This document shows positions 1 to 11,781 of a stretch of 64,000 nucleotides of DNA, piece after piece (positions within the stretch are counted from its first letter, which is position 1; the number at the start of each line of letters is the position of its first letter). This DNA is from Pantoea nemavictus (lineage in GTDB: Bacteria > Pseudomonadota > Gammaproteobacteria > Enterobacterales > Enterobacteriaceae), in assembly GCF_037479095.1 (NCBI RefSeq), contig NZ_JBBGZW010000002.1, positions 62,001 through 126,000 of the forward strand, read 5' to 3'. Under the pieces are notes generated by a model. It was not told the origin of the DNA. It made no database searches and was given only the letters and a program-made list of their open reading frames with translations. The position numbers and the translations under genes are program-made.

Positions 1-2
1 TG

Positions 3-116
3 TTTCATCTGTTCAGTATTCGGCTGTATCTGTTCCCGCAGCAAGCCTGGCCAATTGCCACGCCGCGCCAGGCGGAAATCCTGCAGCGACAGCGTTTTGT
101 CGTTGGAGGGGCTTGA
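3..116 (+). CDS. C-terminal end of an unidentified gene, cut by the left edge
   Basis: An open frame runs from the left edge to a TGA at 114-116 and encodes 37 residues ending in VVGGA. The composition (LYLFPQQAWPIATPRQ, then a charged EILQRQR helix) looks like real coding sequence, and no stop interrupts it. It would converge on ascB. I do not recognise the family, and the fragment is too short to assign a function. The other plus frames also stay open for part of this stretch, so the call is tentative. Confidence 0.4.
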   Translation, partial: FHLFSIRLYLFPQQAWPIATPRQAEILQRQRFVVGGA

Positions 117-150
117 TCGGGATCTGTAGGGTGCTATGAATAGCCTCCAT

Positions 151-168
151 GTGCGCATCCATGCGCAC
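151..168. terminator. GTGCGCA hairpin between convergent genes
   Basis: GTGCGCA and TGCGCAC form a 7-bp perfect stem with a TCCA loop (an 8-bp stem if the loop is only 2 nt). It lies between the end of the left-edge gene and the end of ascB. There is no good T-run on either side, so termination is an inference from position. The arm sequence resembles the larger hairpin at 5753-5776. Confidence 0.35.
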
Positions 169-196
169 CCGACAAAATCCTCGTTTATACCCGTAA

Positions 197-3089
<2,893 letters not shown>

Positions 3090-3152
3090 GGATTTTGGGT
3101 CTCTGATTTTTTTAAGTAGAGGTACAGCGGTTTTCTGCGCGATTGTTCGCCA

Positions 3153-3170
3153 TGAGAAACCGGTTTCACA
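3153..3170. promoter_or_regulatory. Candidate AscG operator in the ascF-ascG intergenic region
   Basis: The sequence TGAGAAACCGGTTTCACA contains the perfect 12-bp palindrome GAAACCGGTTTC (3156-3167) with nearly symmetric flanks. LacI-family repressors bind such CG-centred palindromes, and the reported E. coli AscG box is TGAAACCGGTTTCA. It lies 64 bp upstream of the ascF start and between the divergent genes, where one site could control both. Binding is inferred. Confidence 0.75.
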
Positions 3171-3341
3171 AAATCATGAAGATGCCAGATGCATCAGGCA
3201 AGAAATTTAAAAACTGTTGGATGAAAGTGTGAAGTTGATCGTTTAACAACGGCAGGGCATGAATCCGTGAGGGTAGAAAAATTGCCGAATAATTCGCAGC
3301 TTAGGTAAACTGATGCCATCAGCATGGAAAAAGAGTGAAAC

Positions 3342-4361
3342 ATGGCGACCATACTTGAGGTGGCAAAAGTAGCAGGCGTATCGAAAGCGACGGTTTCCCG
3401 GGTGCTGTCCGGCAACGGTTACGTGAGCCAGGAAAAGCGTGAGAAGGTGTACCAGGCCATCGCCGAAACCGATTTTCGCCCTAATTTGCTGGCGCGAAAC
3501 CTGGCGACCAAATCCAGCCAAACCATCGGATTGGTAATCACCAATACCCTGTATACCGGCAGCTATTTCACCGAATTGATGCAGCACTCCGCACGCCTGA
3601 TGGAACAGCAGGGGCGGCAGTTGTTACTGGTTGATGGCAAACACAGCGCCGAGGAGGAGCGCGCCGCGATCCAGTTCCTGCTCGATCTGCGCTGCGATGG
3701 TGTGATTATCTATCCGCGTTTTCTCACTACCGATGAGATGGATAGCATCATTGCACAGCACAAACACCCGATACTGGTGATCAATCGTCGCCTGCGTCAG
3801 CACCACAGCTATTGCATCTACTCCGATCAGCAGCGCAGCAGCGCCGCAGCGGTTGAGCAGTTGATTGCCCTCGGACATCGCGAGATAGCTTTTATCACCG
3901 GCTCGCTCGATTCCCCGACGGGACGCGAACGACTGGCGGGTTACAAAGCCGCGTTGGAAAAACAGGATATTGCGGTTGATGACGCGTTAATCGTCGAAGG
4001 CAAATGGCAGGCGCAAAACGGCATGGCGGCGGTGGAACACCTGTTGGCACAGGGGCGTGCATTTAGTGCGCTGGTAGCGAGTAACGATGATATGGCGGTG
4101 GGGGCGCTGAAAGCGTTGTCCGATCACCACATTGCCGTACCGGCACAAGTCGCGGTAATGGGCTTTGACGATATTCCGCTGGCTCCGTTTACCATTCCGG
4201 CGCTATCCAGCGTGAAGATGCCGGTGACCGAGATGATTCAGGAAACTATCGAACGCCTGATCTCAATGCTGGATGGTGGCGAAATGCGTAATGATAAAAC
4301 CTTTGCGGGTGAGTTGATGGTGCGTGAATCGGTAGGTCCCGGCCCTCATAACAAATTGTGA
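3342..4361 (+). CDS. ascG: LacI-family transcriptional repressor AscG
   Basis: A 339-residue regulator divergent from ascFB. The N-terminal HTH (about residues 3-25, EVAKVAGVSKATVSRVLSGN) is of the LacI type and is followed by the hinge region RPNLLARNLATKSSQTIGLV. The periplasmic-binding-protein-like effector domain includes SNDDMAVGALKAL and MGFDDIPLAPF. The resemblance to E. coli AscG extends over the full length, including the C-terminal SSVKMPVTEMIQE region. It should repress ascFB in the absence of beta-glucosides by binding the palindrome at 3153-3170, and probably autoregulates. Confidence 0.93.
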   Translation: MATILEVAKVAGVSKATVSRVLSGNGYVSQEKREKVYQAIAETDFRPNLLARNLATKSSQTIGLVITNTLYTGSYFTELMQHSARLMEQQGRQLLLVDGKHSAEEERAAIQFLLDLRCDGVIIYPRFLTTDEMDSIIAQHKHPILVINRRLRQHHSYCIYSDQQRSSAAAVEQLIALGHREIAFITGSLDSPTGRERLAGYKAALEKQDIAVDDALIVEGKWQAQNGMAAVEHLLAQGRAFSALVASNDDMAVGALKALSDHHIAVPAQVAVMGFDDIPLAPFTIPALSSVKMPVTEMIQETIERLISMLDGGEMRNDKTFAGELMVRESVGPGPHNKL

Positions 4362-4676
4362 TAGTTAAAGCAGAAATTCCGCAGGGATTAATTTTACAGG
4401 CGATATTTCTCTCCAGGCCATCTAATGCTTAACTCATAAATGGCCTATTTTATTTTCGCTATCTTAGAAAAAATCATTTAAATGCAATGAGCCTTCTCAA
4501 TTCGATGCCATAAAAACAAGTTTATCAATGCCACTTTTCAGTGTGAATAACTAAGGCTATTTATTAGGTCTGCTGTTTATTCATGATGTCGTTAATCAGA
4601 ATTAGTCTTATTGCTTGTAAAACTGCGTCAGGTTAATTTGAGTTATCTTTTTCCGGTCATCTTTCCTGAGGGAATT
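4362..4676. other. AT-rich gene-free stretch upstream of the acyltransferase gene
   Basis: About 315 bp without a convincing ORF. The DNA is clearly more AT-rich than its neighbours. An in-frame TTG at 4611 would extend the acyltransferase, but it has no ribosome-binding site. The last bases before the chosen ATG (CCTGAGGGAATT) provide a good Shine-Dalgarno sequence. No repeat or RNA was recognised. Confidence 0.5.
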
Positions 4677-5747
4677 ATGCACGCACGTATAACGCATCTT
4701 GATGGAATGCGCGGCTTAGCGATTCTGCTGGTTATTGGTTATCATGCTTATGCGCGATGGCCGGAATTATTACCCTATGTCACGGCAACTCAACATTTTC
4801 CAATATTTAACTATGGCTGGCTCGGCGTAGAGTTATTTTTCATGATCTCAGGTTTTGTCATTTTTATGACCCTGGATAAATCAGAGAGCTACCTCAGTTT
4901 TCTAAAAAAACGCTGGCTGCGCCTGTTTCCCGCCATGTTTATTGCCAGTATGCTGCTGTTCGCGGTGGGGGGCTTCTTCCCGGAATGGTCGGTGATGACA
5001 CCGTATGTCAGGAATCTGTTGCCTGGGCTGATATTCACCAATCCAGAAACCCTGACGCAGTTAACCGGGATTGAATTTAAATCAATGGCGGGATCGTTTT
5101 GGTCGCTGTATGTCGAAGCGGTCTTCTATCTGATTATCGGTGCAGTCTATTTTACGCTCGGCAGGAAATATTGCTTACCGGCATTATTAGTACCGATGTT
5201 GCTGCTTTCCGCGTCCTCGGTTCTTAAATCCTTAGGCCACCCGCTGTTAATCGACATTATATCCAAGTTTGGCTTCATTCATTATGCGTGGTTTATGGTT
5301 GGCTGCCTGGTTTATGAGCGCATGCATGCACGCGATAAACTGTTTCATTACGCCATTGTAGGGTTGGCGCTGCTGATTAATTTCAGCTACTTCGTTAAGA
5401 ATGCGGGAGTCATCACGCTTATTCCTTTGGTGCTGGTGATGCTGTTCTTTATTGTGAGTTTCTACTCTAAGCAGCTGGAGCGCATTCTCTCGCTACGTTT
5501 TTTCACCGCAGTCGGCTTCGCAAGTTACGCTTTTTATCTCATCCATGAAAATCTGATGATCGCTACGCTGATTAAGCTCAACGTGCATATTAAAAATGAG
5601 TTTGTAATGATGCTGATGCCAATTGTGGTGGCTACCGTGCTGTACTACATCGCTTTCTTAATCACTAAATATGCCGAACCAGCGTTGAGAAATATATTGA
5701 AAGGGAAACGTGTTCCGACGGCACCGCAATCGGGGGCTGGAGCATAA
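4677..5747 (+). CDS. Membrane acyltransferase, family 3 (OafA/YrhL type)
   Basis: A 356-residue integral membrane protein. It opens with the family signature ITHLDGMRGLAILLVIGYHA, which carries the conserved histidine-containing first membrane helix. About ten hydrophobic segments follow, with EGRRR-type basic loops (KKRWLRLFPAMF) and the WSLYVEAVFYL motif. Members O-acylate extracellular or lipid-linked carbohydrates such as O-antigen, Nod factor or glucans; the substrate cannot be read from sequence. The ATG at 4677 is chosen for its TGAGGGA ribosome-binding site. It is monocistronic and converges on the next gene across a strong hairpin. The cyclic glucan synthase lies 18 kb away, so a link to glucan modification would be speculative. 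Confidence 0.87.
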   Translation: MHARITHLDGMRGLAILLVIGYHAYARWPELLPYVTATQHFPIFNYGWLGVELFFMISGFVIFMTLDKSESYLSFLKKRWLRLFPAMFIASMLLFAVGGFFPEWSVMTPYVRNLLPGLIFTNPETLTQLTGIEFKSMAGSFWSLYVEAVFYLIIGAVYFTLGRKYCLPALLVPMLLLSASSVLKSLGHPLLIDIISKFGFIHYAWFMVGCLVYERMHARDKLFHYAIVGLALLINFSYFVKNAGVITLIPLVLVMLFFIVSFYSKQLERILSLRFFTAVGFASYAFYLIHENLMIATLIKLNVHIKNEFVMMLMPIVVATVLYYIAFLITKYAEPALRNILKGKRVPTAPQSGAGA

Positions 5748-5752
5748 TCTGT

Positions 5753-5776
5753 CAGGTGCGCATCACTGCGCACCTG
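5753..5776. terminator. Perfect 10-bp hairpin between convergent genes
   Basis: CAGGTGCGCA (5753-5762) and TGCGCACCTG (5767-5776) are perfect complements around a TCAC loop. It lies exactly between the stop codons of the acyltransferase and dienelactone-hydrolase genes, so a bidirectional transcription stop is likely although no T-run follows. Related CAGGTGC/GCACCTG arms occur at 21595-21618. Confidence 0.6.
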
Positions 5777-5786
5777 AGCAAAGGAT

Positions 5787-6506
5787 TTAAAACACTTCAT
5801 CCAGCAGTTGATACATACGTTTGAAAGCACGTTGGGTGACTTCCGGATAGTACTGCGCCACACCTGCGTTATTGGCTTTTGGATCGGTGAACGAGTGTAC
5901 CGCGCCAGCAAAGCTTACCAACTGCCAATCAATACCTTTGCTGTTCATCTCATTGGCGAACTCTGCCAGTTGCTCACGCGGTACCAGCGGATCGGCAGCG
6001 CCATCCAGCACCAGTAGTGCAGCCGTGATGGTGTTGCCCGCATAGCGGCCTTGCGTATCCAGCGTACCGTGGAATGAGACAGCGGCTTTGATATCGGCAC
6101 CGCTGCGCGCTAACTCCAGCGCGCAGTGTCCGCCAAAGCAGAATCCGATTGCGGCCACATTAGCGGCATCAATTGCCGCGCTGGTTTGCGTCCGCAGCGC
6201 GTTAAGCGCGGCCTGCATGCGCGCGACTTCGGCAGGCTGATCTTTCACTTTCATCATCATGGCGCCGGCTTCATCGCCGCTAGTCGGACGCTGGCCATGG
6301 CCGTAAAGATCGGCCACCAGCACCACATAACCGTTGGCGGCGATTGTTTTGGCCTGCGTTACCGCATCTTCAGTGGCACCCATCCAGTTTGGAGCAATCA
6401 AAATACCCGGCAGCGGCGCATGCTGGTCCGCGTCATACACTAAATACCCTTCGAAAATGTCGTTGCCAACCTGATAAGAAAGAGAAGAAGCGCTGATATT
6501 GCTCAT
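5787..6506 (-). CDS. Dienelactone hydrolase family protein
   Basis: A 239-residue alpha/beta hydrolase of the dienelactone hydrolase type. The nucleophile elbow reads GFCFGG, with the cysteine nucleophile characteristic of this family (about residue 117). The expected aspartate lies in VLDGAADPLV and the histidine in GAVHSFTDP near the C terminus. No signal peptide is visible, so the protein is cytoplasmic. Enterobacterial homologues are of unproven physiological substrate (esters or lactones). It is transcribed alone, convergent with the acyltransferase gene. Confidence 0.86.
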   Translation of the reverse strand: MSNISASSLSYQVGNDIFEGYLVYDADQHAPLPGILIAPNWMGATEDAVTQAKTIAANGYVVLVADLYGHGQRPTSGDEAGAMMMKVKDQPAEVARMQAALNALRTQTSAAIDAANVAAIGFCFGGHCALELARSGADIKAAVSFHGTLDTQGRYAGNTITAALLVLDGAADPLVPREQLAEFANEMNSKGIDWQLVSFAGAVHSFTDPKANNAGVAQYYPEVTQRAFKRMYQLLDEVF

Positions 6507-6668
6507 TATGTAAACCCGTCGATCATCAATTGAGGAATATTAAGAAGTTACAGATAAATAGTGTTTAAGCAACTGGCGATGAAGTGGACCGCATAAAAGG
6601 TTTCGCGCGGTTAAAGCTGATCCTGCAAATAGGTAAAAATCAGGCTGAAATTAATTGCGGATATAAAA

Positions 6669-6689
6669 AAGCCGGACATTGTCCGGCTT
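6669..6689 (-). terminator. Rho-independent terminator of mqo
   Basis: AAGCCGGAC and GTCCGGCTT form a 9-bp perfect stem with a 3-nt loop. On the minus strand a run of T residues follows directly. It sits 20 bp after the mqo stop codon. Confidence 0.9.
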
Positions 6690-6708
6690 GATTTCGTTCT
6701 GGCGTGAA

Positions 6709-8355
6709 TTACAGCGCCATATCCTGCTTGCCTGATTCCGTACGCGGTTTAGCCTGCGTCGGTGCAACAGTCTGGTCGCCCATGTCAATCACTGGCGGTT
6801 TGGTCAACTGCAGCGTGGCTGCGGTGTTATCCCAAACTTGCTGCGTCAACGCGGTGTTGCCGTTCAGCTTCTGGCCAAAGCTTGGCACGATAGCGCGAAT
6901 CTTCTGCTGCCACTCCGGTGAAGCGAACTGTTCTGGGAACAGCTTTTTCATCACATCGAGCGTGATTGGCGCGGCAGTTGATGCACCCGGTGATGCACCG
7001 AGCAGAGCGGCCAGCGTTTTCTGCTGATCGGTCACGATTTCAGTGCCCAGTTTCAGCAAGCCACCTTTTTCTGCATCTTTCTTGATGATCTGTACACGTT
7101 GACCGGCCTGAATCAGTTTCCAGTCTTCTTTACGTGCGTTCGGGTAGTACTCTTTCAGCGCCGCAAAGCGGTCATCATCATTCAGCATTACCTGACCAAT
7201 CAGGTATTTTACCAGGTCAAAGTTGTCGATGCCAACATGCGTCATCGGCATGATGTTGCTGGTGGTGGTCGCGCTCAGCAGATCGAACAGCGAACCGTTC
7301 TTCAGATACTTAGTAGAGAAGGTCGCGAACGGGCCAAACAGCACCACTTTCTTACCGTCGAGGGTACGTGAATCAATGTGGGGAACCGACATCGGTGGCG
7401 CACCCACAGAAGCTTGACCGTACACTTTTTCCAGGTGACGGTTAGCGATTTCTGGGTTTTCGGTCATCAGGAATGAGCCGCCGACCGGGAAGCCGCCGTA
7501 GTTGTCTGCTTCCGGGATACCGGTTTTCTGCAGCAGCTTGATCGCGCCGCCGCCCGCACCGATAAACACGTATTTCGCATCAACCGAGCGCTTATCACCG
7601 CTCTTCACATCTTTAATGGTCACGTGCCATGAGTTGTCGCCGTTACGCTTAAAATCAGTCACTTCTGCAGAGGTTTCCAGCTTGAAGTTCTGATCTTTTT
7701 TCAGGCTACCGATCAGCTGACGGGTGATTTCACCGTAGTTAACATCGGTGCCGACTGGCGTCCAGGTGGCTGCAACTTTCTGATTCGGATCGCGACCTTC
7801 CATCACCAGCGGAGCCCACTGCTGGATCTGCTGATGATCGGTAGAAAACTTCATGCCCTGGAATAGGGTGGTTTTCTGCAGCGCATCATAACGTTTGGTC
7901 AGGTACTCGACGTTTTTGTCGCCCCAGACGAAGCTCATGTGCGGCGTCGAGTTGATGAACGAACGTGGATCGTGCAATACGCCACGCTGCACCTGTGAAG
8001 TCCAGAACTGGCGCGAAATCATGAAGGATTCGTTGATTTCCAGCGCTTTGCTAACGTCGATTGAACCGTCTGCACGCTCAGGCGTGTAGTTCAGCTCCAT
8101 GTTAGCCGAGTGACCAGTACCGGCATTATTCCAGCCGTTGGACGATTCCAGCGCTACGCCGTCGAGCTTCTCAACCATCAACTGTTTCCAGCCCGGTTGC
8201 AGCTCTTGCAGCCAGGTACCGAGCGAGGCGCTCATGATACCGCCGCCGATCAGCAGAACGTCAGTTTTTTCCGGTGCGTCTTCAGCACGTACCGCTGAAG
8301 AGACAAGCAGCGCTGCCAGCGAAAGGGCAGACACGATCTTTTTGGTGTGAGTCAT
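6709..8355 (-). CDS. mqo: Malate:quinone oxidoreductase
   Basis: A 548-residue FAD-dependent, membrane-associated enzyme that oxidises malate to oxaloacetate and passes electrons to quinone. It complements NAD-dependent malate dehydrogenase in the TCA cycle. The N-terminal FAD-binding motif is [18 protein letters not shown], and further family blocks are [18 protein letters not shown] and [19 protein letters not shown]. As in other enterobacterial homologues, a hydrophobic N-terminal segment (residues 1-24, ending SSAVRAED) precedes the FAD fold and resembles a signal sequence; whether it is cleaved is unclear. The C terminus ends QDMAL. Monocistronic with its own terminator. Confidence 0.95.
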   Translation of the reverse strand: MTHTKKIVSALSLAALLVSSAVRAEDAPEKTDVLLIGGGIMSASLGTWLQELQPGWKQLMVEKLDGVALESSNGWNNAGTGHSANMELNYTPERADGSIDVSKALEINESFMISRQFWTSQVQRGVLHDPRSFINSTPHMSFVWGDKNVEYLTKRYDALQKTTLFQGMKFSTDHQQIQQWAPLVMEGRDPNQKVAATWTPVGTDVNYGEITRQLIGSLKKDQNFKLETSAEVTDFKRNGDNSWHVTIKDVKSGDKRSVDAKYVFIGAGGGAIKLLQKTGIPEADNYGGFPVGGSFLMTENPEIANRHLEKVYGQASVGAPPMSVPHIDSRTLDGKKVVLFGPFATFSTKYLKNGSLFDLLSATTTSNIMPMTHVGIDNFDLVKYLIGQVMLNDDDRFAALKEYYPNARKEDWKLIQAGQRVQIIKKDAEKGGLLKLGTEIVTDQQKTLAALLGASPGASTAAPITLDVMKKLFPEQFASPEWQQKIRAIVPSFGQKLNGNTALTQQVWDNTAATLQLTKPPVIDMGDQTVAPTQAKPRTESGKQDMAL

Positions 8356-8787
8356 TCCAGTCCTACTTATTATGCAATGCAGGTGAACGTTAAAAATTCG
8401 GTTTGCACATTAAGAGATTGTTACGAAATGATTAACTTGTTTTTAGTTAATAAAGTATTGGTGTTAATTAATTAACTTACAAAAAAGAAAATAGCGTGAA
8501 ATATAGGCAGAAGAGGAAATAAAACCGGGATAAACCGCTTAAGCAGCGCGGTTATTCTTTATATCGATAGACGCGACTTAGGTCAAATAAAACCCTCAGA
8601 CAAATTCATTGATGAGCCGCTAACTAAGCCGCTATGAATGACGGCCCAACAAGATTCAAGGCGATTGTCAGTCGTTCTGCACATTTCATAAAACATCACT
8701 CCACGGAGCGTGTTCATTCCCCGCCGACAAACTGTATTACCCTAACGTCTCTAATGACTTGTTTTACACTTTCGCGTGGGCAACGAC
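8356..8787. promoter_or_regulatory. Divergent control region between mqo and the leuC-like gene
   Basis: A gene-free 432-bp region, AT-rich on the mqo side. It contains the perfect 14-bp palindrome GTTAATTAATTAAC at 8463-8476 and a second GTTAAT at 8446-8451. These resemble the GTTAA repeats bound by ArcA, which is known to repress mqo in E. coli. The repeat spacing here is 17 bp and not the usual 11, so this is only a candidate. The part near the leuC-like gene should also hold the promoter for the 8788-12744 cluster; no clear operator was recognised there. Confidence 0.4.
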
Positions 8788-10209
8788 ATGGTTAACAAAA
8801 CACTGTATGAAAAGCTGATCGATCAGCATCTGGTTCGCAAGTTAGATAATGAAGGGCATGTGCTGCTCTACATAGACCGCTCGATTTTGAATGAATACAC
8901 CAGCCCGCAGGCGTTTAGCGGCCTACGCGATCACCAGCGTCCGGTGCGTAATCCGGGCACCATTCTGCTCAATGTTGATCACGTTAACCCCACGCGTCCC
9001 GCGCGTGATGAAGCGATGACCGATGCCGGCGGGCAATTACAAGTTGATTACTTCCGGCAAAACGCCGCGCATTTCGGTATCGAACTGTTTGATGTGATGG
9101 ACCCGCGCCAGGGGATTGAACATGTGGTGGCACACGAGCAAGGTTTGGTGATGCCAGGCATGGTGATTGCCGCTGGCGACAGTCATACCACTACCTACGG
9201 CGCGTTTGGCGCGCTCGGTTTCGGTATCGGCACCTCAGAAATCGAACATCTGCTTGCCACGCAAACCCTGATTTATCGCACCCTGAAAACCATGTTCGTC
9301 ACGGTGAGCGGCGAGCTGCCGTTTGGCTGTTCGGCGAAGGACATCATCATGGCGCTGATCGAAGAGATTGGTGCTTCAGGCGCGACCGGTTATGCCATCG
9401 AATTTGCCGGTGCAGCGATTGAGGCGCTGAGCATGGAAGGGCGCATGACGCTGTGCAACATGGCGGTTGAGGCCGGAGCGCGCGGCGCGATTATTGCGCC
9501 GGATGAAAAAGTTTTTGCCTACATCGCGGGTAAGCCGCAGATGCCGACGGGCGCATTGTGGCAGCAAGCCCTCGCGGAGTGGCGTACGCTGCGCAGCGAT
9601 GCTGATGCACAGTTCGACAGCCGCATCACCATCGACTGTAGCGATCTCGAACCCAAAGTGACCTGGGGGATTAGCCCGGATCAAGCCAGCGCGATTACCG
9701 GCTGCGTTCCCGATCCCGCGCAGGAGAAAGATGCGGTTAAACAGCAAACGCTGTGTACCGCGCTGAAATATATGGGACTGGAACCCGGCACGCCGTTAGC
9801 GGAAATTGCCATTACCCACGCCTTTATCGGCTCCTGCACCAACGGTCGCATTGAAGATTTACGCGCCGCCGCCGCGATTGTTGAAGGACATAAAATCGCG
9901 CCGCATGTGCGCGGGATTATCGTGCCGGGATCAACTCAGGTACGTCAGCAGGCGGAAGCAGAAGGTTTGGCCGCGATTTTCGTTGATGCCGGTTTCGAAT
10001 GGCGCCAGTCGGGCTGCTCAATGTGCCTGGCAATGAATGAGGATGTATTAGCGCCCGGCGACCGTTGTGCTTCTGGCACCAACCGTAATTTCCCTGGCCG
10101 CCAGGGCGCGGGTGCCCGTACACACTTAATGAGTCCGGCGATGGTTGCCGCCGCCGCGATTGCCGGTCATCTGGTTGATGTCCGCCGTTTCATGACAGAA
10201 GAGGTTTAA
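8788..10209 (+). CDS. LeuC-like isopropylmalate/citramalate isomerase, large subunit (paralogue)
   Basis: A 473-residue aconitase-superfamily protein that should carry a [4Fe-4S] cluster. Cysteines fit the cluster sites in FIGSCTNGRIEDLR and GCSMCLAMNED, and the substrate-site block AGDSHTTTYGAFGALGFGIGTSE is intact. Partner: the LeuD-like swivel subunit 1 bp downstream. The cluster has no leuA or leuB, but has a hydrolase and a LysR regulator, so this is unlikely to be the main leucine operon. A comparable second leuCD-like pair (supQ/newD) is known in Salmonella. The likely reaction is dehydratase/isomerase chemistry on a 2- or 3-hydroxy-dicarboxylate; the substrate is unknown. ATG 8788 was chosen over GTG 8776, which lacks a ribosome-binding site. 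Confidence 0.9.
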   Translation: MVNKTLYEKLIDQHLVRKLDNEGHVLLYIDRSILNEYTSPQAFSGLRDHQRPVRNPGTILLNVDHVNPTRPARDEAMTDAGGQLQVDYFRQNAAHFGIELFDVMDPRQGIEHVVAHEQGLVMPGMVIAAGDSHTTTYGAFGALGFGIGTSEIEHLLATQTLIYRTLKTMFVTVSGELPFGCSAKDIIMALIEEIGASGATGYAIEFAGAAIEALSMEGRMTLCNMAVEAGARGAIIAPDEKVFAYIAGKPQMPTGALWQQALAEWRTLRSDADAQFDSRITIDCSDLEPKVTWGISPDQASAITGCVPDPAQEKDAVKQQTLCTALKYMGLEPGTPLAEIAITHAFIGSCTNGRIEDLRAAAAIVEGHKIAPHVRGIIVPGSTQVRQQAEAEGLAAIFVDAGFEWRQSGCSMCLAMNEDVLAPGDRCASGTNRNFPGRQGAGARTHLMSPAMVAAAAIAGHLVDVRRFMTEEV

Positions 10210-10210
10210 T

Positions 10211-10849
10211 ATGGAAGCTTTCAACCACATAACAGGCACGCTCGCGCCGTTACCGGCGGCCAATATTGACACGGATGTGATCATGCCAAAGCAGTTTCTC
10301 AAAGGCATCGATCGTCAGGGTTTAGATCGTGGTGTGTTCTTCGATCTGCGCTTTTTGCCTGACGGCAGCCCGAATCCCGATTTCATCCTCAATCAGCCCG
10401 GCTGGGAAAAAGCCTCTTTCTTGCTGGTGGGCGCCAATTTCGGCTGTGGTTCCAGCCGGGAACACGCGGTGTGGGGGCTGAATCAGCTGGGAATTCGCGC
10501 CATTATTGGTACCAGTTTCGCCGGCATCTTTGACGACAACTGTCAGCGCAATGGCGTTCTGACGCTGGCGTTAAGCGCAGAAGATTATCAGCGCCTAAGC
10601 GAGGTGGCGAACGATCCTGCTAACAACCGCATTACCGTGTCGCTGGAAGAGCAGACCATCTTCTTCAATAATCAACGCATTGCGTTCTCGGTTAGCGCCT
10701 TAAAACGCGAAATGTTGTTGGGCGGTGGCAGTGCAGTGGACTGGACGCTGCAGTATGAAGCGGATATCGCGCAGTTTGAAGCACAACACTTTGCACAACG
10801 TCCGTGGTTCAAACGCGGCAATACAGTGAAGGATGAACAGCATGAGTGA
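10211..10849 (+). CDS. LeuD-like isopropylmalate/citramalate isomerase, small subunit (paralogue)
   Basis: A 212-residue swivelling-domain subunit that pairs with the LeuC-like protein to form the active dehydratase. The diagnostic LeuD block GANFGCGSSREHAVWGL (about residues 75-91) is intact. The preceding loop NIDTDVIMPKQFLKGIDRQG, which shapes substrate specificity, is also present. It starts one base after the large-subunit stop and overlaps the start of the hydrolase gene, showing translational coupling of three genes. Length is close to that of E. coli LeuD (201 residues). Confidence 0.92.
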   Translation: MEAFNHITGTLAPLPAANIDTDVIMPKQFLKGIDRQGLDRGVFFDLRFLPDGSPNPDFILNQPGWEKASFLLVGANFGCGSSREHAVWGLNQLGIRAIIGTSFAGIFDDNCQRNGVLTLALSAEDYQRLSEVANDPANNRITVSLEEQTIFFNNQRIAFSVSALKREMLLGGGSAVDWTLQYEADIAQFEAQHFAQRPWFKRGNTVKDEQHE

Positions 10850-11756
10850 GATAACAGCGCGCGGCGATTCACCTTTTATCGCAGGCTTTACGCTCAGCGA
10901 TGTGCGTTTAGCGAACGGCATAACTTTGCGCGTCGCGATGGGGGGCGAAGGTCCACCTTTGCTGTTGCTGCACGGTCATCCGCAAAATCATCTGGCGTGG
11001 CGTAAAATTGCGCCGCAGCTGGCACAGAAATACCGTGTCATTCTGCCGGATTTGCGTGGTTATGGTGATAGCGACAAACCGCCGAGCGACGAGACGCATC
11101 GTCCCTACTCGAAACGGGTGATGGCAGAAGACATCAGCCAGCTGATTGATGCGTTAGATTTGGAACGCGTCGCCTTTGTTGGCCACGATCGCGGCGCGCG
11201 CGTGGGTCATCGCCTGGCGCTCGATCATCCGGAACAACTCTCCAGCTGCGTATTTGTCGATATTGCGCCAACCGCCACCATGTATGCGTTAACCAATAAA
11301 GAGTTCGCCACGCGTTATTTTTGGTGGTTCTTTCTGATTCAGCCTTCGCCATTACCGGAGACCATGATCGGTCACGATCCGGCTTTATTCCTGCGTAAGC
11401 ACATTAATGGCCAATTAAAAACGCCTGGCGCGACGTCAGAGGAAATTTTTAACGATTATCTGCGCTGTTATCAAAATGAAGCGATGATTCATGCGGTGTG
11501 TGAAGATTATCGCGCGGCGGCCACCATTGATTTAGAACACGATGCGCAAGACAGCGATAAACGGATTGAATCGCCGTTATTGCTGTTATGGGGAGAGCAG
11601 GGCACGGTGGGGCAGCTCTATAACGTGGTTGATACCTGGCTAGATAAAGCGCGTCATGTGCAAGGCCACGCCTTACCTTGCGGCCACTCACCGCATGAAG
11701 AAGTACCGGAACTGTTTTTAAGCCAGCTTCAGCGCTTTCTGGATTCTGTGTTATAA
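10842..11756 (+). CDS. Alpha/beta hydrolase with a haloacetate-dehalogenase-like active site
   Basis: A 304-residue cytoplasmic alpha/beta hydrolase. Its nucleophile elbow is GHDRGAR, so the nucleophile is Asp116 and not serine. The adjacent Arg117 and Arg120 match the two arginines that hold the carboxylate in fluoroacetate dehalogenases. Asp140, Tyr223 (CEDYR) and His282 (CGHSPHEE) also align with that family. The halide-site histidine (His155 in the Rhodopseudomonas enzyme) appears to be Trp161 here, while the next Trp is kept (Trp162). Start at ATG 10842 is supported by AAGGA 8 nt upstream; ATG 10833 is possible. Its overlap with the leuD-like gene suggests it acts on the same substrate pathway. 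Hydrolase or dehalogenase activity is inferred. Confidence 0.87.
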   Translation: MSEITARGDSPFIAGFTLSDVRLANGITLRVAMGGEGPPLLLLHGHPQNHLAWRKIAPQLAQKYRVILPDLRGYGDSDKPPSDETHRPYSKRVMAEDISQLIDALDLERVAFVGHDRGARVGHRLALDHPEQLSSCVFVDIAPTATMYALTNKEFATRYFWWFFLIQPSPLPETMIGHDPALFLRKHINGQLKTPGATSEEIFNDYLRCYQNEAMIHAVCEDYRAAATIDLEHDAQDSDKRIESPLLLLWGEQGTVGQLYNVVDTWLDKARHVQGHALPCGHSPHEEVPELFLSQLQRFLDSVL

Positions 11757-11781
11757 CCAGCAAAATTTCTCTAACGCTGTG

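Noticed and set aside
4611..4676. TTG start at 4611 as an N-terminal extension of the acyltransferase
   Set aside because: The extension lacks a ribosome-binding site and family homology, while ATG 4677 has TGAGGGA just upstream and begins at the family signature.
5808..6443. Plus-strand ORFs over the dienelactone hydrolase gene
   Set aside because: They are antisense to a gene with a clear GFCFGG active site and have no recognisable domain.
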